DNA of 64,000 nt from Bog-756 sp963704585 (GTDB lineage: Bacteria > Actinomycetota > Acidimicrobiia > Acidimicrobiales > RAAP-2), in assembly GCA_963704585.1 (NCBI GenBank), contig OY969919.1, forward strand, positions 3,038,001 through 3,102,000, in the 5' to 3' direction. The notes beneath the pieces were generated by a model that saw only the letters and a program-made list of their open reading frames with translations, had not been told where the DNA came from and ran no database searches. Shown here piece by piece: positions 36,322 through 47,238 of the stretch. Each line of letters starts with the position of its first letter. Position 1 is the stretch's first letter. Position numbers and translations under genes: made by a program.

Positions 36322-39300
36322 ATGGCTGATCTTGCCGTCTCATCCGCACCCACCTCGGATGCTGCCTCGGGCGGAACAGAGGGATCTGAACGGACCCGAG
36401 GACTGAAGGGTCGGGTTGGAGTCCTCGAGTACGTCGGCATCGGTCTGCTGGCCTTTGTGGCCATGTTGGCGTCGCAACCGGGCGTGGTCACGGACGACAC
36501 CAAGACGTATCTCTATCTCGACCCGGGACGCTACGTCCGGCAAGCCGTCTCGCTTTGGAATCCCAATGTCGCATTAGGCACCGTGACCCATCAGAACATC
36601 GGCTACCTCTTGCCGATGGGACCCTTCTACTGGGCGCTCGCCGAGCTCCACGTCCCGATCTGGATCGCTCAGCGACTGTGGATGGGGATCCTGCTCTTCG
36701 CCGCAGGGGCGGGCGTGCTGTATCTGTGCCGAACTGTCGGCCTCTCCGGCCCCGGACGGTTCATCGCATCGTTCGGATTCATGTTCACGCCGTACGTCTT
36801 GCAATACGCGGGACGACTTTCCGTGCTCCTCATGCCGTGGTCGGGCCTGCCTTGGATGATCGCATTCGTCATCCTGGCTATTCGTCGCGGTGGATGGCGG
36901 TACCCTGCCCTCTTCGCACTGGTCGTCGCTCTCGTCAGCGGAATCAACGCGAGCTCCATCCTCTACGTCGGCATCGGGCCGGCATTGTGGATTCCATTTT
37001 CTGTCCTCATCCTTCGTGACTCGACGTGGAGGAAAGGGTGGGGAGTGGCCTGGAAGATCGGTCTCCTCAGCGCTCTGGTATCGCTCTGGTGGGCGGTCGG
37101 ATTGCAGGTGGAGGCGGCATACGGCGTCAACGTCTTGAAGTACTCCGAGACGGTCCAAGCCACGAGTTCGTCTTCGTCACCCTTTGAAGTGCTGCGCGGA
37201 TTGGGGTACTGGTTCTTCTATGGGGGATCGCAGCAGGGTCAGAACTGGACACAGTCCGCCGTCGCGTACACCCAGAATCTGTGGTTGATCGCGGCCACCT
37301 TCGCGGTCCCGACCCTCGCCTTCCTCGCAGCTGCGCTGGTGAGATGGCGGCTGCGCGTCTACTTCGCGCTGTTGATCATCGTCGGGACGATCCTTGCCGT
37401 CGGTCCGTATCCCTACAGCGCACCGACGGGTGCGAGCGCATTGATCAAGGCATTCATGGTCGACACCACTGCTGGCTTGGCGCTCCGTTCGACCGATCGC
37501 GCGTCACCACTCGTGCTGCTCGGTATGGCGATGTTGCTCGGTGCCGGAGTCACGGCAATCTACCGGCGCATGACGCGAGCGGGCCTGCTCGTCGGTGTCT
37601 TCGCCGCCGCAGCGATCGCTGGCGCATCGGCGCCGCTGTGGACAGGGGCAACGGTGGACAACACCCGTACGCAGTCCGCAAGCCCGCCAGAGTATGTGAT
37701 GCAGGCAGCGAAGCACCTCAATTCCGTTCATCCAGGAACCCGCGTGTACGCGCTGCCGGGCAACAACTTTGCCGCGTATCGGTGGGGCACTACCTACGAC
37801 ACCGTGTATCCGGGCATCCTGACGCGTCCGTTCGTCACGCACGAGCAACAGACCATGGGTTCGCTACCGACCTCCGATCTCCTGACAGCAGCAGATTCCC
37901 CACTGATCGATGACGTCGCTGATACGAAGACCATCGGGCCGATTGCGGCGTTGATGAGCGCGGGTGATGTGCTCATCCAGTACGACCAGGCATGGGAGTC
38001 CAACGACATGCCGAATCCGCTCGCGCTCGCCCAGGCATTCTCGACGACGCCGGCTGGATTGAGTGATCCGATCTCCTATGGGTCGCCGCGGCCGAATGTC
38101 TCAACGGTTCCGCATCTCGACGAACGGACGCTTTCGATCCCCAACAAGGAGAAGCCGACGGCACCGTTGGTTTCGTACACCGTCACGAATCCCCGCCCAG
38201 TCGTCCGGTCAGAATCGCTGCAGTCACCACTGGTGATCGACGGCAGTGCACCGGGGCTCGTGAGCACCTCATCAGTAGGCCTGTTCTCCGGCAATCCGGC
38301 CATCTTCTACGCGGGCACCCTCGACGGCAATCGGTCGCTCCAGCACAGAGTGCTGGCAGGTACGCCGAGGCTCGTGGTCACGGACTCCAACCGCAAGCAG
38401 GGATACCTCTGGAACGGAATCTCGTACAACGCGGGCTACACCGAGACGACGTCCGAGACGTCCGACGCATCGAATCTCGCGAACTCGCCCCTCAACTACT
38501 TCAGTCATGCGCCGACCGATGCTCAGAGCACGACCGTGTTCAACGGCATCAAGTCGGTGACTGCGTCGAGCTATGGCTCCCCCTACGGCAACTTCGTCGA
38601 CGATCGTCCAGCAGCGGCCGTCGACGGCAATCCGCAGACCGCCTGGCTCGTCACAGGAGGATTCTTCGATGAGGCGTTGCAGATCACCTTGGACCAGCCG
38701 AAGACAATTGACACGATCAATCTGGTGCAGTCCTTGACGCCGAATCCTGGGATCACCATCGCGAAGGTGACGTTGGAATTCGATCTCCGGCATCCCGTCG
38801 ACGTGACCTTGGGTCCGGCGTCCCTCACCGCCGCCGGCCAGACGATTCGCTTTCCTGCACGCACGGCCACGAGCCTTCGGATCATGATCGACCGGCTGAC
38901 GCGGCATCCCGCGAACATCGTCAAAGTCGGCACCTTGAACGCCATCGGATTCGCCGAGGTTCGGATTCCCGGCGTTTCGGCGCAGGAGACCGTCTCCATG
39001 CCTCAAGACCTACTGAGGACGGTCGGACCCGCATCGCTCTCGGACCCGTTGACCCTCATGATGACCCGACTTCGCAGCTCCGGGTATCCGCCTCGCTCCG
39101 ACCCTGAGACGACCCTGAGTCGGACGTTCTGGCTTCCAACCGCACGGACGTTTTCACTCATCGGTCAGGCTCGTATCTCGCCACTGGCATCGGACCAGAC
39201 GATCTCCCAGCTCACTGGCCAAACCGGATTCGGATCGCCGGTCGCGGTGGCGACGTCGAGTACTCGCCTCACCGGCAACATCCAGGCCGGCGCGAGTTCT

Positions 39301-40910
39301 GCGATCGATGGCAACCCGGCGACTGCGTGGCAGTCCGGACTCGGGAAGGGCCAGCAGGTCGGCCAGTGGATCCAGTACGACACCGCAGCGCCGGTGGTCT
39401 TCAACACCCTCGACCTCAAGATCGTCTCCGATCAGCAGCATTCGATACCAACCGCAGTCACGGTGACGGCCGGGGGCCGTTCGGAAGAGGTCACCCTCCC
39501 GGCGATCGCGAGCAGCAGGATCAGCGGTGCGGTCACCGACGTTCCAATTGCGCTGCCGGAAGCGCTGACCGGTCAGACCATTCGACTGACCATCGCGGCC
39601 GCCAATCTGAAGTACACGACGAACTACTACTCGCAGTCGCCACAGTCCCTTCCCGTCGGTATCGCCGAGCTGGGCATCCCAGCGCTCTCGGCGCGACCGG
39701 TCCAGGCGCAGCTCCCGACCACCTGCCGCGGCGATCTGGTGTCGGTGGACGGTGCACCTCTCTGGATCTCGGTGACAGGCTCGACTGCCACCGCTCTCGC
39801 CCGCGGTTCACTGACGGTCTCGCTCTGCGGACCAGACGCCACCGGACTCACCCTCAGCGCGGGTGACCACACCATCCGTTCCACTCTCGGGCAAGACGTC
39901 GGGTTCGATATCGACCAGCTTGCGCTTTCCTCTTCTGCAGGGGGCGGACCGGATCCCATCCTGCCGGGAGGAGATTTTGCGGTGCAGGCACCGCCACCGG
40001 CACCAGCGACACGAGTGGTCAGCGAACATGCGACATCAGCTCAGCTGACGATTGCAGGGGTGACGCGAGGGACGGCACCGTTCGTGCTGGTGATGGGACA
40101 GAGCATCAATCCGGGATGGGCAGCAACGGTCAACGGTCGGAGCCTCGGATCGCCGGTGCTCGTCGACGGATTCGCCAATGGCTGGACGATCGCGCCGGCC
40201 ACATTGGGGAGCGCACTCCGCGGCAACCAATTGGATGTGCAATTGCGATTCACCCCGCAGCGCGGAGTGAATCTCGCGCTGCTCGTCTCCGCACTCAGCT
40301 CTCGTCGTGTGCCTCGTGCTCGCATGCCTGCCCGTGCGCCGGCGCCGGCGTCGTTCGAAGAGAGCGGAACAGCGGGCCGTGCTCGGCGGATCCCGAAGAC
40401 TCGTCGTTCCCACCGGTAGAACTGGGTGAGGTCGAACTGCGTCTTCCACTTGCGCCCATCGAGGCAACGATCTCGATGGAGAGGACGGTGCTCGCTGCCA
40501 CCGTGATCGGGCTGATCGCGGCATTCATCTCCTCCCCCTCGACGGGGGTTCTGGTTGGGCTGGGCATCGGCGTCGTGCTGCGGCGCCCACGGGCACGCAT
40601 CGGACTCGGCCTGGTCGCGGCAGCATGCGTGTTCGGCGTCGGGGCCTATGTCACACTCCGCCAGTGGACGTTCCCGTCCGCCGCGAACGGCGGTTGGCCG
40701 ACCGGATTCGGGACTGCTGCCGGGCTGGCGTGGGCCGGCGTGATGTTCCTCGGAGCGGACATTGCCGCGGAGATACTCCTTCGATGGAAGGTCATCCGGA
40801 GCAGATCACCAGATGAGCCGCAAGCAACCTCTCCGGTCGACGCCGTCGAAGCAGCGGACGCTGGGGTCAGCGGCCGTACCGGCACGATTGCCGACGACCG
40901 GAACCCGTAG
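36322..40910 (+). CDS. AftD-like alpha-(1->3)-arabinofuranosyltransferase family protein (DUF3367), frameshifted near the C-terminus
   Basis: This giant membrane protein is open for 1365 codons (to 40419). The first about 450 residues hold a dozen membrane helices of GT-C type, with DDTKTYLYLDPGRYVRQAVS in the first periplasmic loop, whose Asp/Glu is catalytic in the family. A large exported region follows with at least two discoidin-like (F5/8 C) carbohydrate-binding modules: AAVDGNPQTAWLVTGGFFDE at about residue 770, and SSAIDGNPATAWQSGLGKGQ at about residue 995. The last helix, LLVSAL then VVCLVLACLP, and a tail with ERTVLAATVIGLIAAFISSP and further helices lie in other frames. Two extra bases near 40300 and 40360 would connect everything up to 40910. 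AftD in mycobacteria adds arabinose to cell-wall polymers; here the family role is inferred. Confidence 0.75.
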
Positions 40911-40919
40911 GGGAGCGAC

Positions 40920-42860
40920 GTGGCCGACGAACTGCTTGTCGACAAGGTGCCCGATCGGAACACCGACGTCGTCGGCTCGATGCAGGAGGTGCGCGACGGG
41001 GATCCGGACCTCGGTTCACTGTCGTCCAACGGGCGCAGGTCGCTGTGGATGGGCGGTGCCGTGTACCTGCTGTTGTCGCTCGTCGTCTGGTCCAACCTCT
41101 GGACCACGCATCCGACGTCGACCACCATCTGCGGATGCGGCGACAGCGCGGGCGCGATCTGGGTCATGGAGTGGCCCGCCTATGCGCTGGCTCACGGCCT
41201 CGATCCCTTCTATTCGACGGCGCTCGGACACCCGACGGGCATCAACCTGCTGGCGAACGCGGGGATCGTGGCCTTCGGGTTCCTCCTGACGCCGGTGACG
41301 TGGGCGTTCGGCCCGGTGGCATCGCTCAATGTCGCGCTCACGCTCAGTCCCGCCCTGTCGGCGATGGCCATGTACGTCCTGCTCCGCCGCTGGGTGACCT
41401 GGACGCCGGCCGCGTTCGCCGGGGGGCTCCTGTACGGATTCTCGCCGATCGTGTTGGTCAGCCTCACGGCAACCGCAATCAATTTGGGAATGGCCGCTGT
41501 GCCACCGTTGGTCGTCGCTTGTCTCGACGAGATCGTGGTCAGCCAGCGGCGACGACCGGTGCGGATCGGAATCCTGCTTGGCCTCTTGCTCACGCTCCAG
41601 TTCTTCATCGGTACCGAGGTCTTGCTACTGACCGTGGTCCTCGGAGCGGGCACGCTCGTTCTCCTCATCATCGTGACTGCCGTGCACGATTTGGACGCGG
41701 TGCGCTCTCGCGCTCACGGCGCACTCGTCGGCCTCGGCGCCGCGTTCGCGACCGCCGTCTCCCTGCTTGCGGTTCCGGCCTCGTTCGCCCTCTTCGGCCC
41801 CGGTCACTACACGGGCGCGATCTGGCCCGGGAACCGCCTGTCGACCCGCGCCAACGAGAGTGCCGTGCTCGCTCACTACGTCTCGGGCTGGCCGGCGACC
41901 GAGCGCGCCAAGGACATGTCGCTCTGGCATGCATTCGGCGGCTACCAGGGTCCCGCGGTGTCCTGGCAGTATCTCGGGCTGGGGGCAGTGGTGGTCGTGC
42001 TCGGGGGACTGGTCGTTTGGAGGCGCGACCTCCGGCTCTGGTTCTTCGTTGCGCTCGCAGCCGTCTCGATCGCGCTCTCGCTCGGCTCGTCGGACGCCGC
42101 CTTCTCGCCGTGGACCATCGCGAACGGTCTGCCGCTACTCGAGAACGTCGTTCCCTATCACATCGTGCTCTTCGTGTTCCTCGCCGTGGCGGTGCTCGTC
42201 GGCCTGATCGTCGACCACACCTACCGAAGCCTGCTGACGATGCGGGTGTCGAGTGAAGCGAGGGACGGAGCCAGCCGGTCACTCGGCGGAGACTCACCCC
42301 GACGGGTCAAGGTCGCGGGAGTGGCCGGACTGCTCGTGGCGGCGATTGCGCTCGTGCCACCGGCGCTCGCCGTCGCAGAGTCGATCCCGGTGACGACACG
42401 CCCAGTGGTGTTGCCGACATGGTTCGCGACAGCCGCCCACCGTCTCACCGGCCACCAGGTACTGCTCGTCCTGCCCGCCTGGCAACCGCTGCCGGCGACG
42501 TCGATCGCTTCTGCGGTCTCATGGCAGGCAGTGGACCGGATGGGCTTCTCCGTCGTGAACACGCTGGGCCCGGGAGGCATTTCGCAACGGGCGGGCCCGG
42601 AGGAACCAGGCGCAACTGTCCTGGCGAGGGTGACGTCGCTGTTCGGCGTCCCACCGCCGATCACACTGCAGGACATTCGCGCGGTGCGTGCGTCCCTCAC
42701 CGGGTGGGGGACGACCATGGTCGTCCTCCCGGACCAGCCGGAGCTTCCCGTCTACGACAAAGTCCGGTCGGTGACGGCTGCCGCAGCGCTCGTGACGGCG
42801 GCGACCGGTGAGCTGCCCGTCTATCACGAGAAGGCCTGGCCGGGGTTCCGCGGCTGGTAG
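40920..42860 (+). CDS. GT-C-like polytopic membrane protein, paralogue A
   Basis: The 646-aa protein starts at GTG 40920, which GGGGAG at 40911-40916 supports. It is nine bases after the reconstructed end of the AftD-like gene, so the two are co-transcribed. After a hydrophilic N-terminus, a helix leads into a loop with TTHPTSTTICGCGDSAGAIW and YSTALGHPTGINLLANAGIV. The Cys-x-Cys-Gly-Asp motif is shared with the paralogue at 53393. At least ten more helices follow (FGFLLTPVTWAFGPVASLNV and others), then a periplasmic C-terminal domain of about 180 residues with FATAAHRLTGHQVLLVLPAW and GPGGISQRAGPEEPG. The layout matches lipid-linked-sugar-using GT-C enzymes; I cannot name the substrate. Confidence 0.7.
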   Translation: MADELLVDKVPDRNTDVVGSMQEVRDGDPDLGSLSSNGRRSLWMGGAVYLLLSLVVWSNLWTTHPTSTTICGCGDSAGAIWVMEWPAYALAHGLDPFYSTALGHPTGINLLANAGIVAFGFLLTPVTWAFGPVASLNVALTLSPALSAMAMYVLLRRWVTWTPAAFAGGLLYGFSPIVLVSLTATAINLGMAAVPPLVVACLDEIVVSQRRRPVRIGILLGLLLTLQFFIGTEVLLLTVVLGAGTLVLLIIVTAVHDLDAVRSRAHGALVGLGAAFATAVSLLAVPASFALFGPGHYTGAIWPGNRLSTRANESAVLAHYVSGWPATERAKDMSLWHAFGGYQGPAVSWQYLGLGAVVVVLGGLVVWRRDLRLWFFVALAAVSIALSLGSSDAAFSPWTIANGLPLLENVVPYHIVLFVFLAVAVLVGLIVDHTYRSLLTMRVSSEARDGASRSLGGDSPRRVKVAGVAGLLVAAIALVPPALAVAESIPVTTRPVVLPTWFATAAHRLTGHQVLLVLPAWQPLPATSIASAVSWQAVDRMGFSVVNTLGPGGISQRAGPEEPGATVLARVTSLFGVPPPITLQDIRAVRASLTGWGTTMVVLPDQPELPVYDKVRSVTAAAALVTAATGELPVYHEKAWPGFRGW

Positions 42861-42878
42861 GCATTTTCGATGGTCCTG

Positions 42879-42900
42879 TGTGACATCGTTCCTAGTCACA
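42879..42900. terminator. Hairpin downstream of the GT-C gene
   Basis: TGTGAC (42879-42884) and GTCACA (42895-42900) form perfect arms with a 10-nt loop, 19 bases after the stop codon and just outside the IS1634 element. No U-tract follows, so terminator function is tentative. Confidence 0.35.
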
Positions 42901-42932
42901 GCGTTGCGGGCGTCTGGAAACTTTGAAAAGCG

Positions 42933-44818
42933 TAGGCACACGAATACTTGACTGAGCTGGGATAGTCAGTGAAGATGTAGGCGTGTACTTGCGTGAGTCG
43001 AGTCGGCGGAACAAGGACGGCTCCAAGGTCACCTACCTGCAGCTGGCCCACAACGAACGGCACCCGGCCACCGGCTCGCCGGTGGCCAAGGTCATCCACA
43101 ACTTCGGCCGGAAGGACAAAGTCGACAAGGAGGCCTTGACCCGGCTGGTCTCCTCGATCAGCCGGGTCCTCGATCAGCCGATGACCGACACGTCGGTCAC
43201 GTCGACCGACGTCGAGATCGTCGACTCCCGCCGGCTCGGCGGAGCGTTCGTGCTCGACCAGCTGTGGAACCGGCTCGGTATCGCCGACGCCCTGCGTTCT
43301 GTGGCCACCGGGCGTCGACTTGACGGTGACCTCGTCGAGCGGATCTGCTTCGCGCTGGTGGCCCAGCGTTGTCTGGAACCGGCGTCCAAGTTGGCTGCCA
43401 TCCAGTGGGTGCGCGAACGGGTGGCCATTCCCGACTGCCCGGAGTTCTTGGACGACGCCACCTATCGGGCCATGGACTTCTTGTTGGCGTCGTTGCCCGA
43501 GATCGCCGAGCGGATCTTCTCGACCACTGCCAACCTGTTGAACCTGTCCTGCGACATCATTTTCGTCGACACCACCTCCACCTACTTCGAGCGGGACGTG
43601 GCCGACGGCGAGGCCGACCTCGACTTGGCCCAGAGTGCAGAGGAGAAGGCCGCGGCCAAAGCCAAGGGGGTCGGTGCCGACGATGCCTGGCCCGCAAGAA
43701 GAAGCGGTCCGCCACTTCAACAAGCACAGTAAGGATCACCGGCCCGACCTTCCCCAGGTGGTCATCGGCATGGCCGTCACCGCCGAGGGCGTGCCGGTGC
43801 GGTGTTGGACGTTCCCGGGCAAGACCTCGGATCAGGTGATTATCCGGACCATCAAGGATGACCTGGCCGGATGGATGCTCAACCGGGTGGTGTGGGTGGC
43901 CGACCGGGGCTTCAACTCCGCCGCCAACCGGGTCTACCTGCAGAAGGGCGGCGGCCACTACATCGTGGCCGAGAAGCTGCGGAACGCCAGCGGCGAGGCG
44001 AGGGAAGCGCTCTCCCGTCCGGGTCGTTTCACACCGCGGCCGGCAACCTTCAGGTGAAAGAGGTCGTCGTGGGCGACGGCGAACGCCGACAGCGCTTCGT
44101 CGTCTGCTTCAACCCCGAAGCGGCGACACGCGATCAACAGGTCCGGGCAAACCTCGTTGCCTACTCGGAGACCCAGATCGAAGGCACCGACAAGTGGACG
44201 AAGTCCAAGCGGGACGAACTGGCCGGCAGATTGCGCACCACGCCGGCGCTGTGGCGACTGGTGCGACGACTCGCCGACGGACGGTTCCGCATCGACAAGG
44301 CCGCCATCGCACGCGAGGAGAAGCTCGACGGCAAGTGGCTGCTGCGCACCAGTGAGACAGCCTCACCCCAACGGACCTCGCCCTCGCCTACAAGCAACTG
44401 CTCGAAGTCGAGCGGGGCTGGCGGGACATGAAGGGCTCACTCGGACTCCGTCCCGTGTTCCACCACCGGGAGGACCGGATCCGGAGCCACGTCCAGCTCT
44501 GCTGGTTGGCCCTCCTCCTCATCCGCTGGTTGAGAACGCCACCGGCGACACCTGGCGCAACGTCCGCCATGAGCTCGACCGGATGCATCTCGTGACCATG
44601 GAGACGGCCGAGGGACGGATGGCCCAACGCACGACCACGACACCGGGCCAGGCCGAGCTCCTGGCCAAACTCGACATCGACGAGCCCGGCCGCTTCCTCG
44701 ATTTCGAGCCGACGCCCTCCGCGTAGTCCAGGTCACCGGCTCGGTAGTAACACGCTTCAATCGGCCGTCCGCGCCCGTTCTCCAGCTACGCTCTATTTCT
44801 GAGGAAGTCGTGTGCCTA
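42933..44818 (+). mobile_element. IS1634-family (IS4-like) element
   Basis: TAGGCACACGA (42933-42943) and TCGTGTGCCTA (44808-44818) are perfect 11-bp inverted repeats 1.9 kb apart. They enclose one transposase gene in several frames. No target duplication is certain. Confidence 0.75.
42983..44726 (+). pseudogene. IS1634-family transposase, multiple frameshifts
   Basis: The start reads YLRESSRRNKDGSKVTYLQL, then NFGRKDKVDKEALTRLVSSI and RRLGGAFVLDQLWNRLGIAD, and ends the first frame after CDIIFVDTTSTYFERDVADG (first DDE Asp). A shift near 43690 continues KHSKDHRPDLPQVVIGMAVT and NRVVWVADRGFNSAANRVYL (second Asp). Shifts near 44020, 44370 and 44530 lead to YKQLLEVERGWRDMKGSLGL (the YREL-type Glu region) and ELLAKLDIDEPGRFLDFEPT. 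At least four frameshifts leave no functional enzyme as the sequence stands. Confidence 0.82.
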
Positions 44819-45010
44819 TCATCTGCGGAAGTCCGGCCTGGGTGTGGGTGGGTGTCGGCAAGGGACCTGGACCGGCTCTGTTGCGCTCAGCGTCCTTCGC
44901 TGCATGCACCTCGGGGAGCGTGGCGTCCGGAGTCGCCGAAGTGGCGGCGGCGACGCGATGCACCATGGTGTCGATCGGACGGTGAGGTCGCGTCCCGTCG
45001 TCCGCGACGA

Positions 45011-45110
45011 TCAGTTCACACGCTCGAAGAGCCCGCTCGGCCGCATCCCGAAGGCGACCTGACGGGCGACCTCGGCGCTGACCATAGGGAGCAGCACCAC
45101 GGCTTCCGAC
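45011..45110 (-). pseudogene. Remnant of a nucleotidyltransferase 3' end
   Basis: On the minus strand it reads MVSAEVARQVAFGMRPSGLFERVN, nearly the same as VVSAELARQVAFGIRPSGLF at the end of the nucleotidyltransferase at 48631. The DNA identity runs from about 45022 to 45085 against about 48667 to 48733 in the same orientation. It is a direct repeat bounding 3.6 kb of mobile and decayed DNA. The 190 bases before it (44819-45010) show no recognisable gene. Confidence 0.6.
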
Positions 45111-45170
45111 AGCGCTGCGAACAAGCCACAGCATCTGCCGTGAAGTCTCGACCAGGCGCATCGGGGATAC

Positions 45171-45422
45171 CTACAACATCGGGGAGGCCGGTCCCTCGGA
45201 TCTGCCTCCAACGGTGACCCCTTGTGGCCTCCGGGTGACAAACACCTCGAGGCACTCCCCATCAAGACCGAGTCGTCGATCATGCAGCTGATGGGTCTCT
45301 GTCTGAAGGCCAGCGTGTTCAGCCACGAAGTCAACAAAGTCGTCGCCCCATTCGCGCACGACAAGTGAACCATTCGGGTCCACGGGATTGCCGTGATATT
45401 GGGGTGCATGAAGGTGCTCAAT
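45171..45422 (-). pseudogene. C-terminal fragment of a SAM-dependent methyltransferase
   Basis: On the minus strand an open stretch reads IEHLHAPQYHGNPVDPNGSL, then VVREWGDDFVDFVAEHAGLQ, then GLDGECLEVFVTRRPQ. The EHL...PQYHGNPV and EWG...VDFV pattern is the C-terminal part of a common class I methyltransferase group in glycan clusters. The upstream part is missing because the ISL3 element begins at 45423. It is therefore a broken gene, with function assigned by pattern only. Confidence 0.5.
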
Positions 45423-46772
45423 CCGGCTCTTCCGGAATCAGGGGGGACGGACTGAAGTGATCCGCGGCGGTCGGATGGCTGGCCAGTTGACACCGCCAGC
45501 GTGGAGCAGCACCGAGCCGGTAGTGCTCGAAGTTGGTGAACCCCCGACCGGCGCGCTTGACCTGTTTGGCGCAGAAGTTCATGCCTTCGGTGGGACCGTT
45601 CGACGCACCGGTGCGATGGTGGTTCAAGATCTCCTCGCGCCAGCGGGCGAGGGTGCGGCCGAGGGTGCGGATCTCGGGGACGGCGTCGGACGCGGCAGGC
45701 CTCGATGGCGTTGTCGAGGAGCACGGCGGCTTCGCTCGGACTCGTCGCTCAGGTAGACGGCCCGCACCGATTCCTTGGCCAGCCATGCGCCGAGGATCTC
45801 GTCGTAGGGGTCGCCGAAGCGCAGGGCGGCCAGCAGCTTGTCCCGGCCGCGACTCGTCGAGCCGCTCGTCGCCCTCGGTAGGAGCTTGCGGACGCGGAAG
45901 AGGGGGTCGTCCTTGCGCCCGCGATGGCCGAGCGTCTCGTTCTGCACCCGACGGCGGACTTGGTCGACCGTCCGGTTGGCCACCCTCGTGACGTGGAACG
46001 GATCGGCCACCCTGCTGGCGTGGGCGAGGTGGGGCGAGAGCCCGGCCCGGTAGGTGTCGGTCAGGTCCAGGGCCACAACCCGCACGCCCTTGCCGCCAGC
46101 GCTCGAGCGGCTCGCCGACCATCGTCGCAGCTTGGCGGCGTCTTTTCCCCTCGAAGAGATCGATCACCATGCGCCGGTCGAGGTCGACCAGGGCGGTGGC
46201 GAAGATGGTGGCGTGTCCCGGCGTGGCCGAGAGGTAGCTGTGCTCGTCGACGCCCGAGGGCGCGCACGGCGCCCACCCGGCGGGGGTCCTCGACCAGGGG
46301 GCGCCCGTGGAGCTCGACCGCCGCCCAGGCGGTGTCCCAGCCCACCCCGTACTCGGTCTGCCACCGAGGCAACCGAGCGGCAGAGCTGGCCGACCTGGCG
46401 GGTCACCTCGGCGCCGGCCCGGGCGGTGAGCACCTGGCGGGCGCGATGCCGTCGATCTTCTCGGTCCAGGTCTTCTTGCATGCACCCCTGGCGTCCGACA
46501 GCGCCAGCGGCGCTTCGTTGATCGACGAGCCGGGACGGACGGCCGAAGCAGTGCAGGTCCCGCAGATGGACCTCGACCCGGTCCTGGGCTTCGGCCCGTC
46601 GCCGACACGACGGACAGCGTCGCCTTGCGTCCGCGTCGACTCCGCCTGGATCACCAGGCTCGCCGGGACGTCGTCGACCCGAGGACCACCAGCCGGGCAG
46701 TCCCAGCATCTTCTCCGCCAGACCGATACCGTCTCCACTGCCAGGGGCCTCCTCGTCGCATGTCGCAGTCAC
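45418..46772 (-). pseudogene. ISL3-family transposase, multiple frameshifts
   Basis: Reading downwards from about 46772: AEKMLGLPG, then in a second frame SLVIQAESTRTQGDAVRRVG, and in a third RVEVHLRDLHCFGRPSRLV. After further shifts come VVALDLTDTYRAGLSPHLAH and ASRVADPFHVTRVANRTVDQ, the DDE region of ISL3, then VQNETLGHRGRKDDPLFRVR. The end reads HHRTGASNGPTEGMNFCAKQ and GRGFTNFEHYRLG, with the conserved SNGPTEG Glu. The final frame reads through the terminal repeat to a stop at 45418. No complete product is possible. Confidence 0.75.
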
Positions 46773-46853
46773 CGCAACGATGCGGGGCCCCTGGCCCGAT
46801 GGTGGATGTCGTCAGATCACGGCGTGGCTCGATCCCCACTCATTCCGGAAGAC
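45423..46853 (-). mobile_element. ISL3-family element
   Basis: GGCTCTTCCGGAATCAGGGG (45424-45443) and its inverted relative CCCCACTCATTCCGGAAGAC (46834-46853) fit the ISL3 pattern, where ends begin GGCTCTTC. They enclose one transposase gene about 1.35 kb long on the minus strand. The outer bases of the right end match less well, so the boundary is good to a few bases. Confidence 0.65.
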
Positions 46854-46984
46854 GTGGAAACTGCTGTTCTCGAGGCACCAGAGCCGAAGCAACCGGAGGA
46901 CATTCCAAGTGAGCGTTAGGGCGCGTCACAGGTGGAATCCCGGAGCGGTACGGATGTGACCACAACGAACCGCACGCACCGGAT

Positions 46985-47130
46985 CATGGCCGATCCACTG
47001 GGCTGGTGATTCACTCTCGCCCCGGATCCGCCGACCGGTGAACGATTCCCGCTGCACGACCGGTGAAAGGCGCTCTCGGTGCTCTCTTTGGATTGGAATA
47101 TGGCCGCGATCGCTCGACCTGGGCATCTCC
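46985..47130 (+). pseudogene. Fragment of an IS1380-family transposase
   Basis: On the plus strand the sequence reads MADPLGW, a stop, then PDPPTGERFPLHDR, aligning with MGLGDSLSARIPPTGERFPL of the IS1380 transposase at 31186-32560. Only about 45 codons remain and no ends are recognisable. Confidence 0.5.
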
Positions 47131-47238
47131 GGATTGCGTAGGAAACTCTTGCACAAAGCCCCCGTCTTCCAGGACTTTAGCGAGGCTCACGATGAAGTCT
47201 GGCCAACGTCACGGTTTGAAGTGTGCTAAGTAGCCCCA

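Noticed and set aside
44810..45217. Open frames on both strands after the IS1634 element
   Set aside because: Only the short stretch matching the nucleotidyltransferase end is recognisable; the rest has random-like composition.
46854..46919. Short plus-strand reading ending PEPKQPEDIPSER as a gene remnant after ISL3
   Set aside because: About twenty codons with no recognisable motif are too few to support a call.
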